A stretch of DNA of 64,000 bases from Labia minor. Its lineage: Eukaryota; Arthropoda; Insecta; Dermaptera; Spongiphoridae. The notes beneath the pieces are model-generated. The model ran no database searches, was not told the origin of the DNA, and saw only the letters and a program-made list of their open reading frames with translations. The stretch is taken from contig OY720347.1 in assembly GCA_963082975.1 (NCBI GenBank), forward strand, positions 42,917,155-42,981,154, in the 5' to 3' direction. The first letter of the stretch is position 1, and each line of letters begins with the position of its first letter. The position numbers and the translations under genes were made by a program. This document shows, one piece after another, positions 9,574 through 22,316 of the stretch.

Positions 9574-12500
9574 ATTTTTTAATTTAAAAGACTTATTTTA
9601 ATTATACACTGATATTTTTGACAATATTGTTAATAGATTTGTCGATATATTTATATATAGAATAAAACAAAAATATTATTCAAATTTTTAAAATAATATC
9701 AATTGTGTATAAAACTTAAATATGTTAGAATTTGAGAAATTAAATTTAAATATTATGACTTGTAGAAATAATATTAATATCAAACTGTTTATAATTTCAA
9801 TTCAATTTGCATTTCATTCGGATGTAATAAATTTAATTGTATTTATGAAATTTAAGAATGTTGGTTTTGTTGTTCCTTTGGTGGTCACCCAATGTGGAAT
9901 GGGGAACATTGGCGCACTTGACGCCGGGCCCTCGACCCAAGGTCTTAAACAATTAGCATATTACTCTGCTCCCCTCCTCCCCAAATCCCCACAACTTCTC
10001 CAATGCAAATGCACTCGCAAGGTGCACACATTCGATTCACAACAGAATGGTTAATTCAAATTTCATTGGAGATCGTAGATTGGCTGAGTTCACCTTAATT
10101 TTCTCTTAGACAAATGGTTATTTTAATTGAATTTTTTACTCGCCGACATTCAACGATGATAATATTCATTGCTTGGGGAATAATTTAAGGTGTTAATGTA
10201 TTACTTGAGTGAAAGAAAAGCCATGCCAGGTTTGAAATACAATTATTTATTTATTTTTTTTTTTTTATTTTTTTAAATTTTTTCTTATGTATTTGTTTAG
10301 ATGATTTGATGGTTCATTTTTGATTAAATAAACAACACGAATTCAATTTTATGAATAGAATCTTTTTACTTAATAGATGTAAGAAAAAGAAATAATTTAA
10401 ATATTTTTTTTTTACCTTTTTTTGATAAAATATCATTTTCCTACCTAAAAAATATTCCCGCCAAGATGAAGAGGGTCGTCGCCCTTTGTATCCGCTTTTC
10501 CTTTCCTTTTCAAAATATGATCCCCCTTGAATTCCTTTCTTTTTTTAAACATAATCCCCATTTGCGTTCATATTTCCGATTTAAAGAAAAAAAGAGTTTA
10601 AAGATCTCATAGAGTTAGAGAGACCTAACCATAGTATAATACAAGGAAAATATAAATTATACAAAAAAAAAAAAAAATACACGTTTGAAAATGGATACTT
10701 TGACGGTAATCAAATTTTCAAAGATTTTATCAAAGAACTTTTATTTTTTTTAATTTTAGATTAAATGAAGATTATTTTTTAAAGGAAAAAATAGATTATA
10801 TATTTTTTGTTAAAATTCAGAATTTGGCCAATGTAAATCTTTCACAGTCTTTTTGAGAGATATTATTTTTCAAAACTTAATTTGTCTACAATACATTGTC
10901 GTTTTCGCCACATTCTTTTAAGTGCAAATCGTAGATTAATGTAAATTTATAAAATAATTAATTAAAAAAATTAATAAATATAATATATATTATTCATATA
11001 ACTTACTAAATCGGATAATTATGATTATTTATTAAAAATAATTAAATATATAATTATATATTAATTATATATATTATATATTTTAATTTATAATATTATT
11101 AATTATTTTTCAAAAATAATTATTTCATCACTTTTAACATGAATGATTTAAAAAAAATAATTTTCTTGTTAATTTTTTGATTTTATTTAATAAAAATCTT
11201 AAAAAATATCTAAGATTGATAAATTATCTAAATTCATCTCTCAAATGGGAAGTTCAGTTTCTAAAGTTTACATAGAACTCATTTTTTTTAACTCTTGTCT
11301 AATCAAGGAACACATTCTTCATTGTCATATTTCATTTATTTTGAGTGACATTTCTTCCGTTTTCTACTGTCTTTTCTAGATATAAAGATGTGTAGTATTT
11401 TGAATATGAAAAGTTATTTTTAATATAACTTAAAGAGAAAAAAAAAATTTAAAAATATTTATTCAAAAATAAAAAAAAAAAAGTTTCTTAGGAGGATTTT
11501 GTAATTTTTGAGTAGTTGAATATTCATTTCATGTTTGGATAAGATTGAATAAGAAATCAAAAGTAAATATTATTTTGAAGGCTAAAAAAATGTGAAGATG
11601 TTCTTTTAATGAAACTCAATCACGATATTAGTATTATTATTATTTTTTTTGATTTATAAGAAAATAAATAAATTACACTATTTCAAAGAAAACATTTCAT
11701 ATGTTTAAAAATAAATGTTGATTAAAAATAATCAGAGGATTATTAAAAATACTTCAATACTAAAATATTTTATTATTGTTGAGTGTATTCCTTTTTAACC
11801 ATATAAATATTTATAAAAATATGTAATTATGCTAAAGGGCAAATTTAATCCAAATTCAATTAACATATTTTATTGGAGTGTTTATCTATAACAAATTATA
11901 TCAATATATATATATATTGTATTTCATAGAAACCCTCATATGGTAAAACCATTGTATCTTTTAAAAGACTTTGTCATTTTGTAAATTACAAACCATTCTT
12001 TTGATTTTATTCATGATTTTAGAATAACCCAAAGGGTAATTTCAAAAAGGCTGGAAAAATGAATTCTATTTAATTTTAAAGTTAAATTATTTTAAAATTA
12101 TATTTATTCAAACGTTACTCAATTCTATAAAGAAATGCTGATGAAAAATTAAAATTCACCTCCATGTTTAGAAATTTAATAAAAAAAATTAAAACATATC
12201 TATTTTAATATGTACTGGTATTTAATATTTTTTAAAAAAAAATTTTTAAAACAGTTTTTTATCGTTTAATTAAATAAAATATATTAAATAATTTTAAAAA
12301 GTTTTTTTTTTTTAATTTTAACAAAAAATACCTCTAACAGATATTTTATAATTTTTAATTTATATGATTATTTTATTCAGAAAAGCAGTTTTCAAAGAAT
12401 TAGGTGAAAAAACCTTTTAAGTCTTCACAGAAAGGTTAATGAATGAATATATTTTCTATATATATATAAAACTGACCTTGAATGTTGACAAGGGTGAGTA

Positions 12501-14519
12501 TAGATGGATATTAACGTTATTATGAAATTAAACAATAGTTTTAAAGTATGAAATTTAATATAAGTGGCTACAGTTAACCTTTCACATATCAATAAAATGA
12601 TATTTTAAAAATTAATCCATATAATCAACTCTCTTGAATTATGATAATTCAATATATTTTCTTCTTTAATCATTTTTTTAAAAAAAAAGATTGAACTCGT
12701 TTTTTATGAAAAATATTTAATAACGAAATTTTTCACATTTTCTCAAAAAAAAAAAAATGATGAACAATTTTGTATAGCTTATATATTTTCCCATTCCCTC
12801 TCAACCCACTTGAAATGATTGATGAGGTCTTAAGAGGGGGAGTGGGGATGAAGGGCCGTTTTACCCTCAAATCCTATTCGAATTAAACTGCTAAAGCTTT
12901 ACTAGAATAGCTATTATTGATGAATTGCAAATGTTTTCTAAATTCTTAAGATTATCTCTCGATCTAACACTGAACAAGAAATCAAACTTGTAATCTCTAG
13001 AAATGGTCATGACACTTTAGATTGTCACTGATTATCAATCAAATAACCACAACATTCTTTCACAGAATTATAAACAGCGAAAAAACATACTCTATAAGCA
13101 CCAAAGTTGTGTTAGATAGATGAGATTCTTTCAGAACAACATTCAAAATAATAAATAATTTAGAAATATTGAACTTTTTGAAATTTGATAAATGATATTA
13201 TGTCCAAGTTGAGCACGGAATGATATATAAAGTGTTTAAGAATTTCAAATAGAATGTTATTATACGAAAGGATACCTTTTGGAATCTCTTTAGAAAGATT
13301 GTTCTCTCGCATTAATCTTTACCAATCAATTCCATTAAAATATTATAAATCAAAAATATTAGTTCAACACAACAGAATATATATACAAGATCATAGATAT
13401 CTGATTTAAAAAATAAATTGTATATATTATGCCACTATGCCTATATACATTATTTTCTTTCTTTAAAATATATAATATATAATAATTGAATTAAATACAA
13501 CAAAATTTACCAATAAGAATAATTTATAAAAATGAATATGATATACCTGTTGTATATAATTGTATAATTATATATAATTTAATATAAATAATTATTTTTG
13601 AAGTTTATTACATTAGTTTTAATTATATTAATAATTTCAATGAAAATTATATTTTATTCCCATATCTTAATAAGTGATCTTTTAAAATTTTTATTAAACT
13701 TTCTATATTTTGAGTAATTCTTTTAGATAAACATAAATTAATAATAATTAAATATAAAATTTATAATAAGCTGAAAATAATATATTTTAAGTAAATGTTT
13801 AAAATATTAGTAATTATGGACAATATTAATACTAATTAAGTTAATTTACAACCTAATTTTCTTTGAATTAATAGTAAATAAACAGTATGATAACAATAAT
13901 TAAAATTAGATACGGTATATAATTTTCATTGATAACGGATACTATTTTAATGAAGAAGTTTTGTGTTATAAATTAAAAATAGAAGTTGCTAAATTTATCT
14001 CTGGCTATTTTTTATATTCATTGTGTTATTTAGTATTTATTTCTTTTAGTTTAACTAGGGATAACTATTTTAAAGTTATTTCGGACCATATATTTATTAT
14101 CTATTTAATTATAAAAAAATTAATTCTAAAAGTAATGTCAATACAATATGAGAGTGTTGTTAATGCCAATATGTCCTTAATCTCTAAATTATATATTAAC
14201 TTTAAATAAACAAACAACATGTTTCAAAAAATAAAAAATTAAAATTTATTTTATTTTAAATCGGATAAAATAATTTTATACAGTAGCTATTCTTAATTAA
14301 TTTTTGAATACTATCAAAGTATATTCTCGAGCGAATAAATTTACTAAAAGAAAAAAATAAATAAATAATTCATAAAATTTATAAAATGATAAAAATTCTC
14401 TTTTGAAAAATTAAGATCTTATATGATGCTCAATTAATTTATAAGAGGATATACAATAATAAAATACAAAAATACTATTATAGATTATTATTTATTTAAT
14501 ATTTATTATTTTAGATTAT
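9574..14519. other. A/T-rich non-coding stretch
   Basis: The only compositional departures are a G+C-richer island at about 9880-10050 (GACGCCGGGCCCTCGACCC) and a polypurine/polypyrimidine patch at about 12790-12860. The frames at 9722-10054 and 13961-14209 show no domain and have A/T-driven amino-acid content, so they are not called. Confidence 0.4.
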
Positions 14520-14520
14520 G

Positions 14521-14722
14521 GAAGGGAGTTTTACTTACTCTAGATAAATAAATGGTTAATTAAATAATTATTTTAAATTCCAATTAAAAATTGAATTAAA
14601 TTTTAAATTGAAAAAATAATAAAATAATAATAATAATATTAATTAATTAATTTATTTATTTATAATATTTTAATTTCAATATTTCAATTCTGCTATCTAG
14701 ATTGATTACATCACATCATAGT
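14521..14722 (+). repeat. Family C repeat, copy 3
   Basis: Starts GAAGGGAGTTTTACTTACTC, has a central AATAAT-rich region, and ends CTATCTAGATTGATTACATC. It shares block order with the copies at 3244 and 5401. Confidence 0.55.
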
Positions 14723-15232
14723 GATAGATAGTTAGTTTTTTTAATACTCTAGAACTCTTAAAATAATTATGCAGATAGATTAATTGTTTTCATAATTTAT
14801 CTAACCAATGAAATATAAATAGGACAAAAATTATAAAATTTAATTTTGTGCAAAAACAGAAATCAGAAATTTGAAAATCATAGTAATTATTCTTTATCTT
14901 TATTCTTCAGCCCAGACAATATTCTGTCGGGAAGCATTCAGGGGTGGAGCGTGGTTTGAAGCGTGAACACTTGACACGAGGGGGGTGGCTCAATGTTGAG
15001 GGTAATTCGAGAGTAGGGACACTTATGACATATCACATTTAAAACAATGACAAAATATTGTTGGACAATTATAAAATTTCATTACATCCTGAATTAATTT
15101 AAAAATATTTTAAAGAAATAAAACATTCATATTTAAATTACAGTTAAATATTTAATGAATCTCTTAAAAATTTATAAAAATTAAATATACTTGATTTATA
15201 TTACATTATAGGCCTGATCCACATAATGATAG

Positions 15233-16341
15233 AAAATTTGGTAATTAATCGAGTATGACATGGATTTGGATAAAACTTTACCAATGGGTTTATTTTTTAA
15301 TTCCAAATAAACTTTTCTTATGCAATTTTTGCGGGTCGCTTCTAGTTTAAGAGATATAAAGGATTAAAGTTTGTCAGATTAGCTTATTATGAACCAAGAA
15401 ATATGATGTCATTAAGCAATGTTTTATTCACTAATTCACTAATTATTCACTATTCTATTTATCTCTGTGACTCTACGGAACTCGAAAGTTCTTGACCGCA
15501 GCAACCACACCCCTCCAAGTATTCCTATTCTGAGCCACATCCTTCCAGTCCCTATCCTCTCCTTTCTCTCTCACATCCTTTCCCACATTATCCACCCACC
15601 GTCCCCTTGGTCTTCCAAGTGGACGTTTCGCACTCGGTCTCCTTATCAATATATTTTTTGCCATTCTATCTTCTCCCATTCTAGCCACGTGTCCTGCCCG
15701 TAGCCTTCTTGATTTTATAATTTTAATTATATCTGGAGATGCATAGAGGTCATGCAATTCCTAAGTTATGCAATCTTCGCCATTCCCTGGTGACCTCATC
15801 TTTCTTTGGCCCATAAATGCTTCGCAGAATCCTATTCTCAAATACTCTAAATCTACTCTCGTCGCCTAAGGTCATAGACCTTGCCTCACACCGCTAAAAT
15901 AATTGTTTTATATATTTTAACTTTTATCCCCTTTGATAATAATTTTAATGCAATAATCCAATATGTCGTCAAAAGAGAAATTCCCCTGTAATTATTGCAG
16001 TTGGTTCTATTTCCCTTCTTAAAGAGTGGGACTGCCTCCTGCCATTCTAATGGCATCTTTTCTGTTATGCCAGATCGAAAGAACTAATTTGTGTATACAC
16101 TCTACTAAAAGTTTTCCTCCATATTTTAATAATTCTGCCGGGATCCCATCTATTCCAGTCGCTTTATTAATTATTCACTTATTCCTAATTTTTGGTTTTT
16201 TCGTTTCGGTTTGGATATAGAAAAATTATTTCATTAATTAATTTTAATCTTCTTATATCCAAACCGAAAAAAGGAACCCACTGGTAAAGTTTTATCCAAA
16301 TCCATGTCATAATAACTCGATTGAATAATTACCGAAAATTT
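15233..16341. repeat. Long inverted repeat flanking a retrotransposon relic
   Basis: Left arm 15233-15291 and right arm about 16272-16341 are reverse complements, including a perfect 30-bp block (15254-15283 against 16282-16311; core GACATGGATTTGGATAAAAC). Just inside the right arm is a perfect 16-bp hairpin stem (16204-16219 against 16254-16269). The arms bracket the non-LTR fragment described separately. They could be terminal repeats of a DNA transposon that received the retroelement, or fold-back ends of an unclassified element. Confidence 0.7.
15470..16165 (-). pseudogene. Decayed non-LTR retrotransposon ORF2 (reverse transcriptase fragment plus C-terminus)
   Basis: On the minus strand, 16165 to about 15955 encodes reverse transcriptase motifs: GIDGIPAELLKYGGK, then after a frameshift EKMPLEWQEAVPLFKKGN and NNYRGISLL. 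The sequence then jumps to the post-palm region (KVKIYKTI), so the catalytic palm, including the usual YADD box, is deleted. From about 15925 to 15473 follow FRVFENRILRSIYGPKKDEV, then RLRAGHVARMGEDRM, RPLGRPRGRW, and WKDVAQNRNTWRGVVAAVKN before a stop. Stops and frameshifts break the frame. Downstream (15427-15450 on the plus strand) is a short (TTCACTAA)-type tandem tail, typical of non-LTR 3' ends. Family knowledge: the RLRWAGHVARM-type tail marks arthropod non-LTR elements; the Trp is missing here. The clade is not assigned. Confidence 0.9.
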
Positions 16342-16350
16342 AAATATTAC

Positions 16351-19300
16351 TTTAAATAGGTTGAAAAATATCAAATATGAGCACCATAAACTACAATCAT
16401 TGAATATAATTGAAAATATCGGAAATAATAAAAGGTATACAAATGACCACTATAATATAATATAATAATTATTTTCAATATTAAATATTGAAATATTATA
16501 ATTTGTATTTATTTAATTATATATTTTTATTATTTAAGTAATTTTGTATGTTAAATAATTCCATGATTTATACAAAAAAAGAAATAAACCTACCTTTAAC
16601 CCTCTCTTGACTGCTTATACTTAAAAGACAATTATTTTCTTCTAACAGGCCATTCCGATTGTGGATTATTGAACAATTCGTTCCATTCCCCATATCAAAG
16701 CATCCCTAAACAATTCACTGTAAAGAGCATACACAAGGCATGCAATTAATGTAACTCATCCCTTAATATATATATTTCCATTTGCATTTTTGGAATACAT
16801 TTTGTATATGTACCATATATATCAGAATATAAATTCAATAATATGAATTTTTAAAAATAAAAATAGAATTTAAAATTATATAAGTATATTAAAAAAATCA
16901 TTGAATTTTCCAAATTTACACAAAATTGAATTTCATTAATTATTAATTAAATAATTTTAGTGTTAAATAAAATTGAACATTCATATGAACTGAACTAAGT
17001 ATTGAATAAATTGAATGTAATAATATCTAATTTATATTAATAATAAATAATAGATGTTTTTAATTGTGATTGAGAGAGAAGGAGAAGAAAGGGTGTCAGT
17101 AATGCAATGCGCCATGTCGATGGAGTGATTGCCACGCACTGAGTCCGGTCGGCATCGCCTGGACTGAGCTAACAAGAGGGAAGGGGAGGGACGTTGAGGG
17201 GCAAGGAGGTGGCGAATGACAGCGAGCAGACACTTTTTCAAAATTATGTAAAATAAAATACCAAATACAACAACAGATAACAAATTAATCTTTGTCAGAT
17301 TTGTTAACTATTATCATTTTCAAATTGATATTCAAATTTTTCATTAATATTATTAGAATAAAAATTATATTTTCAATAAATTATAAAATAATTAAAAGGA
17401 AATAAATAAATTCAACTATGATAAATAGACCGACTGTTACATATATCAACAATTTATCAACAAATAAACAAAAATATATAAACAATATATTTTATATTAT
17501 TATTATTATTAATATTCGTTATTTTTGGGTGCAGGGTTATATTTTGTTTCATTTATAGCATATATAGCTAGAGAGAGCTATTCACATCATAAATAAGAGA
17601 AGTTTATTTGAAAAAATAATTAAAAAAAAATATTTAAAAAATTTACTATTTGATTTATTAAATATATAATAGATAAGTTTTTATATATTTTTTTAGAATG
17701 TATTTTTCTTCCCCCATTTAGTTACTACTTCATATATTTTTCTTTCATTAATTTGAAAATTCTTTAAGTAATTATAATTTATAATATAAATAAAAAACTA
17801 CAACTTATACATACGAATTTATTTATAACCAAAAACTTTTATATCTATTGTATTATACCCAAAAATGTTCCTATATTTTATTTATAATTTATTTTTTGAA
17901 AATTTGTTCTCTTGTTATTTTTAAGACTTCATTTCAAATTTTTACAAATATTAAAGTTTATTTTCTTTCTTTTGACTTCACTAGTAAAAAATGTGAATAT
18001 AAATTAATTATAATTTATATTTCATTTATATATATATATTATATTTATAATTTATTTATATGGCTGGCTCAATATGAAATTGAAAAGTTAACTATTCTGA
18101 AATTATTAGATTATTTTATATATAAAATAGTTTAAAAGAAATTATTATATTAGTATTAATTGTGATAATTTTAGATTTAAATATTAATTTAATTAACTGA
18201 AATATTATTAGATATTTTTAGCAGAGAGGGAATTTTTAAGCTTCTCAAAAATAATAAAAACAAAACATTTATTCATAATAATTATTATTACATTTAGTTA
18301 TTAATAAGAGCTAATTTATCATTGGGTATATAATCAAATTAAATAACAATATATAAAAAAATAAATTAAAAAAGTAATAATTCTTCAAATTATTTAATTG
18401 ATTCCTTCAAATATCTATAATAAAAAGCTGGATTATCTACACTCGACTATCTCGCAAAAAATTTGAATTGAATGAATTAACATATGTTATATTTAAATTA
18501 AATTTAATTAATTAAAAATTATAAATTAAAATTAATAAATAATATTTATTAAACTAGAGCGTCCTTGGCTCTTTGTTGATGGCACCACGCCACGTAATTT
18601 ACAGTGTTAAAAATTCCGGTACATTCAGCGATTCAATCAATATGAAATTGTATATATAGCAGTTTTATACAATTTTTAACCATGTAAAAAATTATCAAAC
18701 ATATATCTTTATTTTTACGGTCACTTTAGAGGAAAAAAATCAAAACGTTGTAGGTAATGACCCTCTTCCGGATGAGGTACATTTCTCAAAAGTTGATAGA
18801 AAACTACGAATTTTGAATAATGCCCATGTACCAAATTTCACTGAACGAGATAGTAAAAATTAAAGAATGTTAATAATTCTTTAAACGTTAAACCCTTCCA
18901 TTATGATATTTATGAAATAAATAAATTATAAATGAATTCGAATTTTGTTGAATTGACATATCAATAAACCAACAGATGGCTGATTATTTCTTTCATTTTT
19001 CCAAAAAAAAGAAACATATAATAAAGGAGTGAACGTGGACTTTAAGCAGGCTATTAAAAATGATATATTATTAAAATATTATTATCTATTTCTATTACAA
19101 ATAGAAGGTAAACATATGATTTATACGGTCAATGGTTAAGAATTATGAATAGTTGAATTATTATACGAAATATAAAAAAAACAGTTGTATTTTTTAACAA
19201 GATATCGTTATGCATCCGACCATATCCGGATAATACAAAATATATTTATTTTAAAAGTTGGGAAATTTGAATAAAAAAATCAAATTATATATATTTTTAC

Positions 19301-22241
19301 TTAAAGAAAATAGAATTTTAAAATTACTACATTTAAAAGAATTTATAGGGAGTTTAAGAAATTAATTAATATATAAATTATATAGATAAAAACATAATTT
19401 TTTTACTGTATATATATTACTTAGAAATTATATTTTTACTAATATCTTTAAATTTCATGTTCTTTATAATTTTTCATGTTTCAAATTAAAAATTGGCTGT
19501 GGTGATTAAAATGAAATTACTCTACGACATTATTTGAACAAAAATTATAGATTGTATTCATATCTATTTAAAATTTATTTTACTAATTTGTTCAAGCCTA
19601 TGAAACGTTGCATAGTAAAAGGAGTTCAATTTTGAAATTTAAAAATAAATAATAATTATTTAATTATCAATTTTAAATTTTAGTCATACTAATTACCAAT
19701 TTATATTTCAAAGGTAAAAAAATTAAACTAATTTTGAAATTTGAAAATAAATAAATAATTATTTAATTTATTATAATTTATTTTTTATTATATTTGATTC
19801 TTATGTTTATTTTGTTTATTATTTGCAATCATGTATATAGATAAAGAAGAATATTAAACTTGTAAATTAAAAAATATCTGAATTTTTAAAATTTCAATAC
19901 AATAATATATTAAATGTAAATTGAAAGGAAAATTTTCTTAGATCGATTACCATAAATTTAATAAAAATGAGTTCAAGACTAATACTTTAAAATACGTAGG
20001 TTTATAAAATTTTAATATTCAAATATATTATAATAACATGAATATTAAAAAAATCGAATCTTTTTTTAGTATATACATATATACTCAAACTAATACAATA
20101 CTTGTATATTTCTATGTCTATCACACATTTTAGAGAGGAAGAAACTGTTCTATCCGTAATTTTGCAATTTCTGTGTTTCAACTTGGAATTTCATTAATGA
20201 CATGGGCTTATGCATAGTTTTGAGTTAGAAAGAAAACTTTTCAACCTCTCTATACCTCTAAGAAAGGACAACAAAGTTGAAATGTGCATAAAGCACATAG
20301 ATTAATCAATGTGAAACTATATTGAATGTTTAAATTTAATTTCATATTATTAAATATTATTTTTTTTTTAAGTTTAGTTTTAGTTTTATAAAACGGGAAA
20401 GGTGTTAGATTATTTTTTATTCATAATTATAATTTTCGTAAAGTAAATTAATAAAAATATTAAAATATATAATACTTTAAATGATATTTAATAAAATATC
20501 TATATAAAAAAAAATTATTTATTAAATAAATTAAAAAATGTAGAAGAAAATTATGTTTTTAATATAATGATGGATTGAATCAAAAGAAAAATAAATGTAA
20601 ATGTTTATATAGAAAAGTTCTACGCATCATTTGGGGAGTGGGAGAGAAGTTAACCAAAATCAAGTTGAATTGCTAGTTAAAGTTAAAAAATAATTTTATA
20701 AAATCTTAATGTAACTCAAGGAGTTTTATTGTGAATAATTAGCTGACTATATTTTTCATATTAAAATAGATTAAATTTTTATCTTATTTTTTATATGTGT
20801 GTGTGTGTGATATTCTGATACAATTTTTAGCGATTATATAAATATAATTTTCTTTTATAAATTTTATATATACATATATTATAATTATTATCAAATTCCG
20901 ATAAAAAAAATCAACCAAAATAATTATTCAATCTCCAATATGAAATCAAAACTTAAAAAAAATGTTATCTACAATAAAATATATACTTACTTACAAATTG
21001 ACTATTCAATCGAATATATTGAATTTCATAAAAAGTAAGCCAGAAAAGAAGCGAGCAGACCAAGTAAATGTCAGCAACCTTTTTTTAACTCCTTGATTGA
21101 TTATTTATTTTTTAATGGAGGGAAAACATCTTTTAGGGATTTAAAGGCCCTTTTTCCCACAAAAAAGTCTCTTTCTTACGTTACCATAGGCAACCCCGAA
21201 TGACATCTGGCTCATTGTAGTATTCCGGAAAGTAGGGAGAGAATATTTAAAACCTTTAATATACAAAACAGATATCATCATTATCAAAAATCATAATCCA
21301 AATCAATGGATATCATCTCATCAGAATATTTATAAAATTTTTCATAAGAAAATTGATAGATATCATTTGAATAAATACCAACCCTTCAAGGGAGAGTTAA
21401 AAGGTATCTTTAGAATTCCTTAATGTAACACAAGGATATAAACGATGCACTTAAAAGTCATAAAAATAATAAACTCTCAGATATATAATTCTAAATTTTA
21501 AAATCATTATCACTAACATAATTAAATAAAAAAAAATATATTTAAATATAATTAATATTTATTTAAATTTGATTATGAATGTACTATATTTTTCAATTAT
21601 GAGAATTATAATTATAATTATAATTATTATTATTTAAAAATAGATCATTTTATAAATTTGATGAAAATATCATAAATATTTTATTTATTTATTTTTTTTA
21701 ATCAAGTATCAAAATTATTCTTAACTAGTACTATTTCCGCATCCCGAATAAATTGGGTTTATCTTGAAATTCAATGGCCCGATGAGCTGAGTAACTCTTT
21801 TAAATCATCGTAATTATTTTAAGAACCACCCTTCACAATTCTCTTATTATCATGCTAATTCTTCCATCATTCACTTACCCTGTCTATCTGACCTCTTTTG
21901 TGACGTCAACCTATAAAGACGGCGAGAACAATTATAACAGCCAAGAAAATTAAAGCTGCAGGTGAAATTTATAACACCGCGATAATGAAATTAAAAATAA
22001 TAACAATTTTTCAACAAAGGTAATATCGCATCACATCAAAAAAAACCTTTAATAAAATATGTAATGTATTTATATTACTGAATTTGAATAAAATTATGTG
22101 TGTGTTTTTATTTAAAAGAATTGTCAATTATCAAATATTTTTAATGTAGATCAAAGATTATTCAGATTTTTTAACCTAGAATGTATCATAATTTTCTTAA
22201 AATTTTCAAATTATCATATAATATAAAGTGAAACGTTGAGG
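16351..22241. other. A/T-rich stretch between mobile elements
   Basis: Includes a G+C-richer island at about 17085-17235 (CGCCATGTCGATGGAGTGAT, then CCGGTCGGCATCGCCTGGAC). A family B copy sits at 18428-18855, described separately. TATATA tracts, a short (GT)n at 20798-20808 and numerous A and T runs occur. No coding sequence is supported. Confidence 0.4.
18428..18855 (-). mobile_element. Family B element, copy 5
   Basis: Minus orientation. It begins CTGGATTATCTACACTCGAC, then TATCTCGCAAA. It contains the core in reverse complement (GGCTCTTTGTTGATGGCACC at about 18568-18587) and ends ACGAGATAGTAAAAA. Like copy 1 it lacks part of the left-end block, so the TGTGTG segment is absent. Its internal pattern (AACGTTG...CCCTCTTCCG) is closer to copy 1 than to copies 2 and 4, suggesting two subfamilies. 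Confidence 0.75.
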
Positions 22242-22316
22242 TGGAAGGTGGTGGCTCAGGATAGAGACGTTTGAAGGAATGTGATTGCTGCAGTGAAGAA
22301 ATTTAAAGATCAGTAG
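22242..22316 (+). pseudogene. 3' tip of a second non-LTR retrotransposon ORF
   Basis: In the plus frame starting TGG at 22242 the reading is WKVVAQDRDV, a TGA stop, then RNVIAAVKKFKDQ and a TAG stop at 22314. This aligns residue for residue with the C-terminal tail WKDVAQNRNTWRGVVAAVKN of the minus-strand relic at 15473, the stop replacing a Trp. It is therefore a heavily 5'-truncated or eroded copy of the same or a sister family, in the opposite orientation and about 6 kb away. Upstream sequence shows no further recognisable frame. Confidence 0.7.

Noticed and set aside
9722-10054. Plus frame of 110 codons
   Set aside because: A/T-biased residues then a G+C patch, with no domain, no splice signals of note and no homologous pattern I recognise.
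13961-14209. Plus frame of 82 codons, considered as nuclear mitochondrial DNA or a membrane protein
   Set aside because: Hydrophobic content is explained by A/T-rich codons; no mitochondrial gene motif recognised.
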